Below, piece by piece: positions 42,767 to 51,740 of a stretch of 64,000 bases of DNA. The stretch's first letter is position 1, and the number at the start of each line of letters is the position of its first letter. The translations under genes and the position numbers were made by a program. The notes under the pieces were generated by a model. That model was not told the DNA's origin, did not search any database, and saw only the letters and a list, made by a program, of their open reading frames with translations. Origin of the DNA: an uncultured Ruminococcus sp. (GTDB taxonomy: Bacteria > Bacillota > Clostridia > Lachnospirales > Lachnospiraceae); assembly GCA_934359255.1 (NCBI GenBank), contig CAKRLG010000006.1:92118-156117 (forward strand), written 5' to 3'.

Positions 42767-44725
42767 TTACACAATCATTGCTTTCCACACATCAAAAACT
42801 GTAAGAACTTCCAGAATATACATGGAAATCATGATTCTTTTGCTGTATCTTTCCACTCGAAGTGTCTGTTTTCCCTTTAACATCAGTACCAACATTGGCA
42901 GAAATGGCAAAAAATATCGTCCCTGAACTCCCGCTACGTTTTTCCATTGAGGCGGTGTAAAATCAAGCCACATACTCAGCACTACTCCGCCAATCATAAT
43001 CAATGACAGCATGCCAACCAGTACTTTCTGTTTATTCGTCATGTAATCCGCTTTTTTATCTGTAAATAAAGCAAATACCATACACAACAGAAATCCTGCA
43101 ATATTCACCCAGGAAATTTTTACCTGAAGCCATCCCAACGACTGTCCTATAATTGTTCCCAGATAATACTCTCCCTGTTCAAAATACGTATTAAACAGTA
43201 CACCCATACTGTTTACCGGATCTTCCAGAATCTGGGCAAGAGTCCATCCTCTTTCAATATCCGAATATCCTGTTTGCGGAGCAGATGTCAGGTTTGCTAC
43301 AACTGCCCCTCTCAGAAGCATTGTAACAATTCCAATCACAACTATAATCCCTATTTTTCCCACAAGTACAGCACGCGGATTTTTTGATTTGGACAATGGT
43401 ATCAGGAAGATGATTCCACATACAAAGATATAAACCAGTTTACACGGTGCCATCCACATTCCGACAACAGTCAGAAATGCATAATCTTTCCACGTCACCA
43501 TCTCCTTCTCATAAATCAGGTACATTGTATAACCGATGAAAAGAAAACTGAGTGCGTTTACCGTACAGTCATAAGAATACGACGCTGCAATCTCCAGACT
43601 CATCGGAAACAGCGCAATCACCGCCATTACCATCTTTCCCCATGGCATAAAACGAACTGCCCAGAAAACACATAGCAGATAAAAGAACAATGCTGTGATT
43701 TTTCCCAGATACAATGTAATCATACCATTAGCATGGAAAAGCCAGCCGATCACAATTCCGACAGCCTGTGGCAGATGTGCGATAAATGGTGCAGCCAACG
43801 GTCCCCGATTCAACGCCGCCTGTTCCTGTCCACCTTTTTGAAGAAGCTGATTGTAATAATAGGAAGCATCTGCCAGCGAAATCGCCATTTTATCCTGAAT
43901 CTGTGCATCGGTCTTTCGTACCAGAACGTATCCTTCTTCATCCACGCCATCTCGAAACAGTATCTTATTCGCATCATAATATGCTGTTGCTATATGACTG
44001 TGCTCATCCGGTGCCGTATTGGGTGGAAAAAGTACAATGTACATACTTCCCATAAAAAGTCCCAGAACAAGAAAATACCACTCTACTCTCTTTTCTTTTC
44101 GCATGAGCAGAAGCCCAAATGCGACAAGCGAGAGACACAGAATTACGCCCACACATGCATATATATTCTTTAAAAATGCATTTGTTGCCTGTAAGTTAAA
44201 AACCATACACCCTGTCTCGTCATTCCCGTCAGTTTTTACATGTTCTCCATAAGCCTCATAATTCGTTACCGCCGGAACAATAGGCGAATTTTCCGGAATT
44301 GTTATGTGAATAATGTACTTTTCTCCCATAATTCCTTCCAGTGAAACACTCAGATGAAAAGTCTGGTAGCTGTAATCCCCTACCGTATTTCCGTCAATTT
44401 CCCATTTTTGGATCTGCTCTCTGTCCGTCGCTTTCAGAAGTTCCACCTGCACAGGCTCCCCTGCCTGTTGTTCAAGTTTTCGAAACATTACATTAAACTC
44501 TGTCAGTTCATTTTCATCAACAATAAACTGTTGCTCCATTTCACGGACTCCTGTATATCCTGTTTTGTCCTGAAACTGCTCTTCTGATGCTTCAATCTGC
44601 AGATAGGAGTGTTGGCTGTTTGCTGTTTCCCGGATTCTCCAGTAATAAACGCTCAAAAGGATTACACAGAGTCCGATCATTGCACACAGCAGACCCAACC
44701 ATTTTTTATATTCTTTTTTGTTCAT
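42767..44725 (-). CDS. DUF2142-like polytopic membrane protein
   Basis: A 652-residue protein. A first helix (about 10-28) is followed by an extracytoplasmic domain of about 160 residues. Then come roughly 11 helices, with FPPNTAPDEHSHIATAYY after the third helix, the acidic DEXH-type motif of DUF2142/GT-C-like proteins. Large hydrophilic loops near 265-320 carry RKTDAQIQDKMAISLADASYYY. It is probably a polyprenyl-phosphate-sugar-dependent transferase acting outside the cell, or a glycan polymerase; no direct evidence separates these. The ATG at 44725 has GGAAGGG 5 nt upstream, better than the upstream in-frame starts. Confidence 0.78.
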   Translation of the reverse strand: MNKKEYKKWLGLLCAMIGLCVILLSVYYWRIRETANSQHSYLQIEASEEQFQDKTGYTGVREMEQQFIVDENELTEFNVMFRKLEQQAGEPVQVELLKATDREQIQKWEIDGNTVGDYSYQTFHLSVSLEGIMGEKYIIHITIPENSPIVPAVTNYEAYGEHVKTDGNDETGCMVFNLQATNAFLKNIYACVGVILCLSLVAFGLLLMRKEKRVEWYFLVLGLFMGSMYIVLFPPNTAPDEHSHIATAYYDANKILFRDGVDEEGYVLVRKTDAQIQDKMAISLADASYYYNQLLQKGGQEQAALNRGPLAAPFIAHLPQAVGIVIGWLFHANGMITLYLGKITALFFYLLCVFWAVRFMPWGKMVMAVIALFPMSLEIAASYSYDCTVNALSFLFIGYTMYLIYEKEMVTWKDYAFLTVVGMWMAPCKLVYIFVCGIIFLIPLSKSKNPRAVLVGKIGIIVVIGIVTMLLRGAVVANLTSAPQTGYSDIERGWTLAQILEDPVNSMGVLFNTYFEQGEYYLGTIIGQSLGWLQVKISWVNIAGFLLCMVFALFTDKKADYMTNKQKVLVGMLSLIMIGGVVLSMWLDFTPPQWKNVAGVQGRYFLPFLPMLVLMLKGKQTLRVERYSKRIMISMYILEVLTVFDVWKAMIV

Positions 44726-44762
44726 TTTTCCCTTCCTCTTACTACTTCTTTTCGTGTTTTTC

Positions 44763-44791
44763 ATCATATCATTTATTCTTATTTTATACAA
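44763..44791 (-). promoter_or_regulatory. Possible promoter of the DUF2142-like gene
   Basis: Minus-strand TTGTAT (44786-44791) and TATGAT (44763-44768) with a 17-nt spacer, about 40 bp before the start. Confidence 0.5.
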
Positions 44792-44821
44792 GTTTTCATT
44801 CTTACGTTTTTCTATCGTTCC

Positions 44822-44849
44822 TTGATTTTTCTATTATAACTGTTATAAT
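44822..44849 (+). promoter_or_regulatory. Promoter of the Pce-like gene (extended -10)
   Basis: TTGATT (44822-44827) and TATAAT (44844-44849), 16-nt spacer, with TGT directly before the -10 box (extended -10). Confidence 0.78.
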
Positions 44850-44939
44850 GAACATGATTATATGTAACGCGTTGCCTATTTATTTTTTTCTTTCTGCAGC
44901 GTGTTATTTTTTAGGAAAGGAGTTGTTTCACAAACTATT

Positions 44940-47900
44940 ATGAAAAACAGATTAAAACACCTGCTGTGTGGCGTTTCGGCACTTTGTATGGCAGGCAGTC
45001 TGGTGTTTGCATCGCCTTCTGGGATAAGTACGGTTCAGGCAGCTACTACAGATTCTACTTTTCACAGTACAGACGGTACGATTCATTTTCTTACCTTAAA
45101 TCACAATACTGATGCCATTCTCATCGAATGTGATGGAAAATTCGGTATGGTCGACTCCGGTGAAGACAATGATTATCCAGATGGCAGTGATCCCCGCTAT
45201 CCTTTACGTGCAGGCATTACCAAGGGACTGGGATTCGAAAATCAGGTGATTTCCTATCTGAAAAGTATGGGTGTTACAGAAGATAATTTTGAATTCTATA
45301 TAGGAACCCATCCCCACAGCGATCATATCGGCTCTGCTGACGAAATCATCCGTGCGTTTCATCCAAAACGTGTCTATCTGGAACCTTATACAGACAGCGA
45401 TATCACTGATCCCACGCATTATTGGGATAATCTCTATGTCTATGATCGCGCTGTTGCCGCTGCCAAGGAGACCGGGGCAACACTCATTCAGTATTTTAAT
45501 ACAGATGCACCGCTCTATCCTGAAACAGTTACAGTAAAGGGAAGCATTATCTGGACAGTGCCGGAGGAGCCGGAAAAACCAGAAGAAATTCAGGAACCAG
45601 AACAGAGTACCCCGAACGATTCAGATGCAGACACCGAACTTAAAGGGGACGATGATTCTGATGTCCCGGCGCAGGAGCCTGATACTACTGAATCTGATAT
45701 TTCATCAGATTCTTCATCTGGTTTTGACTCGGATTCAGAACCAGATGCACCGGCTGCTACCGAAGACCCAACTGTGCAGAACAACGATACTGTCACGGAA
45801 ACTTCTTCTGAAACCATAAAAGATCTTTCCGCTTCTACGGAAACACAGAGTGATGTAGTTTCACTCGCAACTGTTTCAACAGCTGCAACACCGGTCACAG
45901 AAACTTCCACGCAGAATGATGATTCATCCTCGAGCACCCCTCCGGATACGATGTCAGTTACTCTGTCCTGGGGAGATAACCAGTCTGTAACGTTAACTTC
46001 CGATACCACATCGGAAAATGGATCTGTTACCAAAGTCTCTGAAAACCAGTGGGACTATGAGTTCCAGTCCATTCCCAAATACGATGATACCAAATCTGCT
46101 TATACGTATACCGTTACACCGGAAGCTGATGGTTATTCTTTCTCTAAACTTGGAGATTCTGATTATGATTTCAGTTGTGCACCCGCTGATGCTTCTGCTG
46201 AAGCAACGGCCTCTACATCAGCAGAAGCCCTGAGCACACAACCACTGGACAGTGGTATTCTGGATGAAGATGTGAGTTCTCCACTCTCTGGTACCTCAGA
46301 CAATCTGGTTACTTCCAGTATTCCATCCAGCGACCGTGTAGTTGCCGGAACTGACAGTGACCCGACCAATGCAAATCAGGATGAAAAGACAGCATCCGGA
46401 CAGCGCAGTATTTATGAAAATGAAACAGGGCATGTATCCACACCCATTTTCTATCTGGGAGATCAGAATAAGCTCAAAATAGAAATCATGAATTACGGTG
46501 TTTCACGTCCACAGCCTGATGCAAATTATTTTAGTCTTGGTGTGAAAGTTACTTCTATGCAAACCGGAACTACCGCTTTCTTGTCTGGCGACATCAATAA
46601 CTATCCTTTGCTGGATCACAACTTGAATTCTACTAACAAACGTACTGAAACTGCCCTTGCACAAAAATTGGGACATATAAATCTATTAAAGCTAGGTCAT
46701 CATGGCTCCTATGGTTCTAATACTGACAGTTATCTTCGTACTTTAAGACCTGATATGGCCATTATGACCGGTACCTATACCTATGTAACCAATTCAACCT
46801 TCAACGGTGAATGTGGTACCCGTGACACACTGCTTGCGATGGGTGAACGTGGTACTCCACTATATGCTACCGGATGGTACGCAGGCAGTCAGCCCGCTCT
46901 TGTGATTCATCTGAATCCGTCTCTTGACAACAACATTCCATCCGGAAGAAGTCTGGTAGCTATTGGCAATATTGATGGTTCCACAGTCTCTGTTTATTAC
47001 GAGAATGGCTTCCCGACAGTTTGCAATGGATGGAAAAAAGATAATTATGGCAATTATTATTATTTTCAGAATTCCTCAACTCCGCTGACGAATCAGTTTG
47101 TTGAAGATAATAATGCCTGGTATTATGTGAATGTCTCCGGTCAGAGAACAACCGGATGGGTCTATGTTAATGGCTATTATTACTATCTTGACCCTTCTAC
47201 CGGTGCCATGGTCACAGGATGGATCCAGCTTAATAATATCTGGTATTATCTGGGGGCAGATGGTGCTATGTACACCGGTACACATACCATCAATGGTTCC
47301 GAATATACTTTCAATTCTGACGGATCTATGGTTACATCCGCCTGGGTTGGAAATAAATATTACGGAGCTGATGGCGTATGGATTCCATATTATAAAAACG
47401 AAAACTGGAGAAAAGATACCAATGGTTACTGGTATCAGCGTCCTGATGGTACTTACCCTGTCAGTCAGTGGGAAAGTATCGATGGGCATTGGTACTATTT
47501 CAATGCCAGTGGATATATGATCAGCAACAATTGGTTGAAGCTTGGAAAAACCTGGTATTATCTGGATGAGAATGGTGTTATGCATACCGGATGGCTTCAT
47601 CTTGGTAACAGTTGGTATTATCTGGATGCGTCCGGTGTCATGCTTACCGGATGGGCATATCTTGGCAACGGGTGGTACTACTTCTCTGAAAACGGTGCCA
47701 TGTATGGCAGCGGCTGGCATATCATAAATAATACTTATTATTATATGTATTCTAACGGTGCTATGGCTGCGGATACCTGGATCGGTTCCTACTATGTCAA
47801 CGCATCCGGTGCATGGGTTCCCGGCAAAGTAAAATACACTGCCGGCTGGATCCAGAACGGTTCCCGCTGGTGGTATCGTCATCAGGATGGCAGCTACACT

Positions 47901-48401
47901 TCCAATGGCTGGGAATACATTAACGGAAAGTGGTATTACTTTGATCAGTCCGGCTGGATGGTTACCGGCTGGCTGAAACTTGGCAATACCTGGTATTACC
48001 TCACCGGCTCCGGTGCTATGGCAACTGGATGGATCAATCTCGGCGGTACCTGGTACTATCTGAATGGTTCCGGCGCTATGGCAGCAAATACCTGGATAGG
48101 CACATGCTATGTCAACAGTTCCGGTGCATGGGTTCCTGATCACCTGAGAGTATCTGCCGGCTGGGTTCAGAATGGTTCCCGCTGGTGGTATCGTCATCAG
48201 GACGGCAGCTACACTTCCAATGGCTGGGAATACATTAACGGACAGTGGTATTACTTTGATCAGTCCGGCTGGATGGTTACCGGCTGGCTGAAACTTGGTA
48301 ATACCTGGTATTACCTCACCGGCTCCGGTGCTATGGCAACCAACACCCGTATCGGTTCTTATTATGTAAATGGTTCCGGTGCATGGGTTCCTGGTGCTTA
48401 A
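44940..48401 (+). CDS. Secreted Pce/CbpE-like phosphocholine esterase with choline-binding-type repeats
   Basis: A 1153-residue secreted protein. A signal peptide ends near STVQA/A (34-35). A metallo-beta-lactamase fold follows, split in two: 39-205 with the zinc motif THPHSDHIG (His 124, 126, Asp 128, His 129) and 500-660 with FLSGDINN and LGHHGSYG. The start resembles pneumococcal Pce: FGMVDSGEDNDYPDGSD and RVYLEPYTDSDIT...WDNLYVYD. Between the halves sit about 290 residues of acidic, Ser/Thr-rich disordered sequence with a Cna_B-like module (about 337-415). Residues 690-1153 are about twenty wall-binding repeats of the WYY/GW type. Pce removes phosphocholine from teichoic acids. ATG 44940 is 17 nt from GGAG, unusually far. 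Confidence 0.85.
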   Translation: MKNRLKHLLCGVSALCMAGSLVFASPSGISTVQAATTDSTFHSTDGTIHFLTLNHNTDAILIECDGKFGMVDSGEDNDYPDGSDPRYPLRAGITKGLGFENQVISYLKSMGVTEDNFEFYIGTHPHSDHIGSADEIIRAFHPKRVYLEPYTDSDITDPTHYWDNLYVYDRAVAAAKETGATLIQYFNTDAPLYPETVTVKGSIIWTVPEEPEKPEEIQEPEQSTPNDSDADTELKGDDDSDVPAQEPDTTESDISSDSSSGFDSDSEPDAPAATEDPTVQNNDTVTETSSETIKDLSASTETQSDVVSLATVSTAATPVTETSTQNDDSSSSTPPDTMSVTLSWGDNQSVTLTSDTTSENGSVTKVSENQWDYEFQSIPKYDDTKSAYTYTVTPEADGYSFSKLGDSDYDFSCAPADASAEATASTSAEALSTQPLDSGILDEDVSSPLSGTSDNLVTSSIPSSDRVVAGTDSDPTNANQDEKTASGQRSIYENETGHVSTPIFYLGDQNKLKIEIMNYGVSRPQPDANYFSLGVKVTSMQTGTTAFLSGDINNYPLLDHNLNSTNKRTETALAQKLGHINLLKLGHHGSYGSNTDSYLRTLRPDMAIMTGTYTYVTNSTFNGECGTRDTLLAMGERGTPLYATGWYAGSQPALVIHLNPSLDNNIPSGRSLVAIGNIDGSTVSVYYENGFPTVCNGWKKDNYGNYYYFQNSSTPLTNQFVEDNNAWYYVNVSGQRTTGWVYVNGYYYYLDPSTGAMVTGWIQLNNIWYYLGADGAMYTGTHTINGSEYTFNSDGSMVTSAWVGNKYYGADGVWIPYYKNENWRKDTNGYWYQRPDGTYPVSQWESIDGHWYYFNASGYMISNNWLKLGKTWYYLDENGVMHTGWLHLGNSWYYLDASGVMLTGWAYLGNGWYYFSENGAMYGSGWHIINNTYYYMYSNGAMAADTWIGSYYVNASGAWVPGKVKYTAGWIQNGSRWWYRHQDGSYTSNGWEYINGKWYYFDQSGWMVTGWLKLGNTWYYLTGSGAMATGWINLGGTWYYLNGSGAMAANTWIGTCYVNSSGAWVPDHLRVSAGWVQNGSRWWYRHQDGSYTSNGWEYINGQWYYFDQSGWMVTGWLKLGNTWYYLTGSGAMATNTRIGSYYVNGSGAWVPGA
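47841..48025 (+). repeat. 185-bp direct repeat in the Pce-like gene, copy 1
   Basis: Nearly identical to 48156-48340, offset 315 bp. It encodes three wall-binding repeats, including GSRWWYRHQDGSYTSNGWEY. Confidence 0.85.
48156..48340 (+). repeat. 185-bp direct repeat in the Pce-like gene, copy 2
   Basis: Copy of 47841-48025 with few mismatches. It suggests recent expansion of the wall-binding tail and could allow length variation between strains. Confidence 0.85.
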
Positions 48402-48414
48402 ACAGGCGCACAAG

Positions 48415-48460
48415 AAAAAAAGAAGGGGAAAATCCATCAGGATTTTCTCCTTCTTTTTTT
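48415..48460. terminator. Bidirectional terminator between Pce-like and carboxypeptidase genes
   Basis: A 21-bp stem with one G-U/mismatch position and a 4-nt loop, bordered by an A run and a T run. It lies between convergent genes, and its loop overlaps the stop codon at 48437. Confidence 0.88.
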
Positions 48461-49696
48461 CTTTTTCATATGTTTCCGAATTCCGGAAACAATCGTAATT
48501 ATCAGAGTAACTGTAATCAGTCCCGCCAGAATATAGATCACATAGCGATATACCGTCATATCCTGCGTTTTTTCTTTCTGTCCCGTGTTCAATTCCGGTG
48601 TTACCTCAGGTGTCGGTGTTGTCTCCTCCGCCGCTATCACCGAAGGTTCTTCCGTCTGCTCCTGCGCCTCTTCGGAACCGCTTCCCACATAATAATCCGT
48701 TCCATAATAGTAGGAATTATCTGTATTTACCAGATCACTTACCTGCACATCTTTCGGTATCGTGACCGCTCCACCCGGTACCTCTACTTTCTGAAAATTA
48801 TTAAAGCCATAATCAAACATACTGATATGATCCTGACACACCTGTCCGGCATCCGCCCGCATCGCCACTGCGATCAGTGTCATTCCGTCTCTTGTGGCAC
48901 CGCTGACCAGTGTATTTTTGGATGCTTCCGTCACACCTGTCTTGCCACCAAAACAGCCTTCATAATATTCCGGTGCTCCCTGTGCCACCAGTGCATGATG
49001 TGTGGAATACGTTCGGCTTTCCGGATTCATATTTGTCGGATCAATTGTAAAGCTCTGTGTACCGATAATATCCAGAAAATCCTGATTTTTGATTGCTTCC
49101 CGGAAAATCAGTGCCATATCGTGTGCCGTTGTATAATGATTCTCATCCGGCATTCCGCTGGCATTTACAAAGTGTGTATTGACACAGCCAAGTTCCTGCG
49201 CTTTCTGGTTCATCATATCTGCAAAGGCAGCTACCGATCCGGCAATCTGCACAGCTATCTGTGTTGCCACATCATTTGCTGACCGTATCATCAACGCCAG
49301 TAGACACTGACGCATCGTCAGCACCTCGCCTACCTGCATGCCGATATTTCCACTATCCGATGTCTGATCTGCCAGACATTCCTCTGTAAATGTCACCTGA
49401 TCGTCCAGACTGCTGTTTTCCAGTGCCAGAAGTGCCGTCATGATCTTTGTGATACTCGCCGGATATCTCTTTTCATCCATGCCCTTATTATAAAGGATTG
49501 CTCCTGTATCCGCATCCATCAGCACCGCTGTCTCCGAATAAGTATCCGGACCCTGTGGCCAGCCTTCTATGGCATTCGTTGTGATCGGATAAGATGCCCC
49601 GTTATCCACCTCTGCCGCCTGTACCGTAACAGCTGACAGACTGATCCCACCAGCCAACAGCCATACTATCGCCTTTTTACAGATTTTTCTTATCAT
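48437..49696 (-). CDS. dacF: D-alanyl-D-alanine carboxypeptidase (DacF/PBP5-type)
   Basis: A 419-residue penicillin-binding protein. Signal peptide to about residue 27 (VTVQA/A), then the SxxK site PASITKIM (Ser 81, Lys 84), SxN in RSANDVATQ (Ser 139, Asn 141) and KTG in GGKTGVTEASK (252-254). It trims the terminal D-Ala from peptidoglycan stem peptides. A beta-rich stretch follows, then an acidic linker, a C-terminal membrane helix (about 388-408) and a basic tail, so it remains anchored, unlike enzymes with an amphipathic end. GGAG lies 11 nt before the ATG. It converges on the Pce-like gene. Confidence 0.93.
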   Translation of the reverse strand: MIRKICKKAIVWLLAGGISLSAVTVQAAEVDNGASYPITTNAIEGWPQGPDTYSETAVLMDADTGAILYNKGMDEKRYPASITKIMTALLALENSSLDDQVTFTEECLADQTSDSGNIGMQVGEVLTMRQCLLALMIRSANDVATQIAVQIAGSVAAFADMMNQKAQELGCVNTHFVNASGMPDENHYTTAHDMALIFREAIKNQDFLDIIGTQSFTIDPTNMNPESRTYSTHHALVAQGAPEYYEGCFGGKTGVTEASKNTLVSGATRDGMTLIAVAMRADAGQVCQDHISMFDYGFNNFQKVEVPGGAVTIPKDVQVSDLVNTDNSYYYGTDYYVGSGSEEAQEQTEEPSVIAAEETTPTPEVTPELNTGQKEKTQDMTVYRYVIYILAGLITVTLIITIVSGIRKHMKKKKRRRKS

Positions 49697-49833
49697 AATA
49701 CTATGTACTCCTCGTATTTTTCTTCCTGTTCATTTTTTGAACAATTACAAATTTACCTTTCATTCGTACTATTCTATCTCATATCCGTTCTTTCTTCAAG
49801 TTTTTTGTTTTTGCGGAATCTTCTCTTTGAACA

Positions 49834-49862
49834 TTGCCCTGGTTTTTCTCTCATGGTATACT
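49834..49862 (+). promoter_or_regulatory. Possible promoter of the repeat-bearing membrane protein gene
   Basis: TTGCCC (49834-49839) and TATACT (49857-49862), 17-nt spacer, 28 bp before the start. Confidence 0.5.
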
Positions 49863-49890
49863 GAAAATAGTATCGTTCAGGAGGGGTTAG

Positions 49891-51693
49891 ATGAAATCTT
49901 TTAAACATCACTATTTTTACTATCCATTTTTCATGCTGGTTACGGTCTTTTTTCTTTTCTTTTCCGATACGACCGTATCTGCCGCTGTAAAAACTTCAGA
50001 TCTGGAAACCGTTCCATGGAGTATGGTAACAGAATCTTCTATAATAAATGAAAAAGGCTGGCTGCAGTCCATGTGCGCCACTGATCAATATATTGTATGT
50101 CTGGTAAATGCGTCCAAAAAAGGCACAGATCCTGACACCCTGATTGCCTTCTACCGAAACACCACAGATACCAACGGCAATCCCGTAGAACAGTACAGTT
50201 ATGCTTTCAGCGTGACAGAAACCGATTATGAACATGGAAACGGCATGACTTACAATCCCAATACCCAGGAGATCGCAATTGCCGGTCTTTTTACCAATGA
50301 TCCTTCTGATGCCGGAGCCATCTTTATCGTCGATGCCAACACTTTGCATTTCAAACGGAAAGTGCAGGTCGGAAACGGAAGTATCAATTTCTTTGGCATC
50401 GACTATGTGCCGGAAAAAGATCAGTATATTCTGATGGCAAACCGCATTGCCGATTATGCCTTTTATTTTACTGACAGTAATTTTCAGATCGTAGATAAAT
50501 TAAATCTGCATCTTTCCTACAGCCGCAGTTCCTTCCAGGATTTCTGCGTCTCCGGCGATGCGATTATCAGCATTCCATATATGCAGCGGGAAGGCTATAT
50601 GAATGTACTGGATGTTTATTCGATCTCTCAGCAAAAACGAATCGGAAGTTATTACCTCACACTGCCAGGCCACGATGCCTTCGAGGTCGAGCCGGAAGGA
50701 ATCTGTCAGCTCGAACCCGGACATTTTCTGATGGCATCTGCCATCATCGGAACTGCCCGCTTCCGTCTGTACGAAGCCACCCTTCCACTGGTTCACAGTG
50801 TCACAACCAGTGCGGAAAACGGAAAGATCACAGACAGCAATCTGGAAATCGATGAAGGCGGTTCCTATACCGTCTCCTACGGATGCGATACCGATCATCG
50901 CCTGCAATCTCTTCTGATTGACGGCGAAGCTGTGGACATCAGTCCGTATCCTCTTTCCTATACCTTCACAGATCTGCAGGAAGATCACACGATACAGGCC
51001 ATTTTTGAGGCAATACCGGTCTATACCGTTTCTACCTCAGCCACAAATGGAACGATTGATGTATCCCCCTCCGGAAAAGAGCACGAGCCTTTGGCTGTCA
51101 CTTTTACTCCTGACGAGCATTACGTTGTAGATACTCTCACCGTAGATGGTGCCGCTGTCCCTGTTACCAGTGACACTTCCGGCTATGTCTTTGATGATCT
51201 GACTTCGGATCACACGCTTGATGTGACTTTCAAACCGGTACCTTCTTATACAATCACTGTTACAGCGCAAAATGGTACCGTAGATACTTCTCCGGTTACA
51301 GTCTACCGCGGGGACTCCTACACCACCACCGCCACACCGGATACCTCCTGTTTTCTGCACTCCTGCCTGGTGGACGGAAAAGAGTATCCTTTCGAAAAAG
51401 GAGACACTAATATCGCTCTGACTGCCATTCAGTCCGACCATACCATCGAACTGATCTACAGCCGTGTGGACTGGATGCTTGTTCTTTTACTTGCCATCCT
51501 GCTTCTGATCGTAATTTTACTGATCTTCCTCTTCTATCTGAAGATTCGAAGATGGCATCACAAAAAGAAACGAAAAAAGGAGCTTGCTCAGATGCGCCAG
51601 AAAGATATTGCTTTCTTCGAAACTCTGGAACAGATGGATCTCAAAAAACGTAAGGATTCTTACGATTCCTCCTCTCACCTTGACAAGCATTAA
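49891..51693 (+). CDS. Extracytoplasmic beta-propeller-like protein with three InlB-type repeats
   Basis: A 600-residue protein with a signal peptide to about residue 31 (TVSA/A). Residues 35-300 are beta-rich with recurrent blade-like units (EYGNGMTYNPN-like, DYVPEKDQYILMANR, EPEGICQLEPGHFLMAS) and may form a propeller; the fold is inferred. Residues 305-530 hold three repeats of about 72 residues (VTTSAENGKITDSN, VSTSATNGTIDVSP, ITVTAQNGTVDTSP), typical of divergent InlB B-like repeats. A membrane helix (528-553) and a Lys/Arg-rich cytosolic tail follow. CAGGAGGGG precedes the ATG. It may recognise or modify surface glycans; no enzyme motif was found. A GT2/GT2/DUF2304 set follows on the same strand. 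Confidence 0.78.
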   Translation: MKSFKHHYFYYPFFMLVTVFFLFFSDTTVSAAVKTSDLETVPWSMVTESSIINEKGWLQSMCATDQYIVCLVNASKKGTDPDTLIAFYRNTTDTNGNPVEQYSYAFSVTETDYEHGNGMTYNPNTQEIAIAGLFTNDPSDAGAIFIVDANTLHFKRKVQVGNGSINFFGIDYVPEKDQYILMANRIADYAFYFTDSNFQIVDKLNLHLSYSRSSFQDFCVSGDAIISIPYMQREGYMNVLDVYSISQQKRIGSYYLTLPGHDAFEVEPEGICQLEPGHFLMASAIIGTARFRLYEATLPLVHSVTTSAENGKITDSNLEIDEGGSYTVSYGCDTDHRLQSLLIDGEAVDISPYPLSYTFTDLQEDHTIQAIFEAIPVYTVSTSATNGTIDVSPSGKEHEPLAVTFTPDEHYVVDTLTVDGAAVPVTSDTSGYVFDDLTSDHTLDVTFKPVPSYTITVTAQNGTVDTSPVTVYRGDSYTTTATPDTSCFLHSCLVDGKEYPFEKGDTNIALTAIQSDHTIELIYSRVDWMLVLLLAILLLIVILLIFLFYLKIRRWHHKKKRKKELAQMRQKDIAFFETLEQMDLKKRKDSYDSSSHLDKH

Positions 51694-51708
51694 AAAATAA
51701 GCTAAAGT
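51680..51708 (+). promoter_or_regulatory. Possible promoter of the GT2/GT2/DUF2304 set
   Basis: TTGACA (51680-51685) lies inside the last codons of the preceding gene. TAAAGT (51703-51708) follows at 17 nt. The -10 box is poor. Confidence 0.4.
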
Positions 51709-51740
51709 TTGTATGATATTTTGTTAAAAGGATAAAATAA

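Noticed and set aside
47076..48437. Long minus-strand open frame opposite the Pce-like gene
   Set aside because: It arises from the repeat composition of the wall-binding region on the plus strand. It has no plausible domain and overlaps a clear gene.
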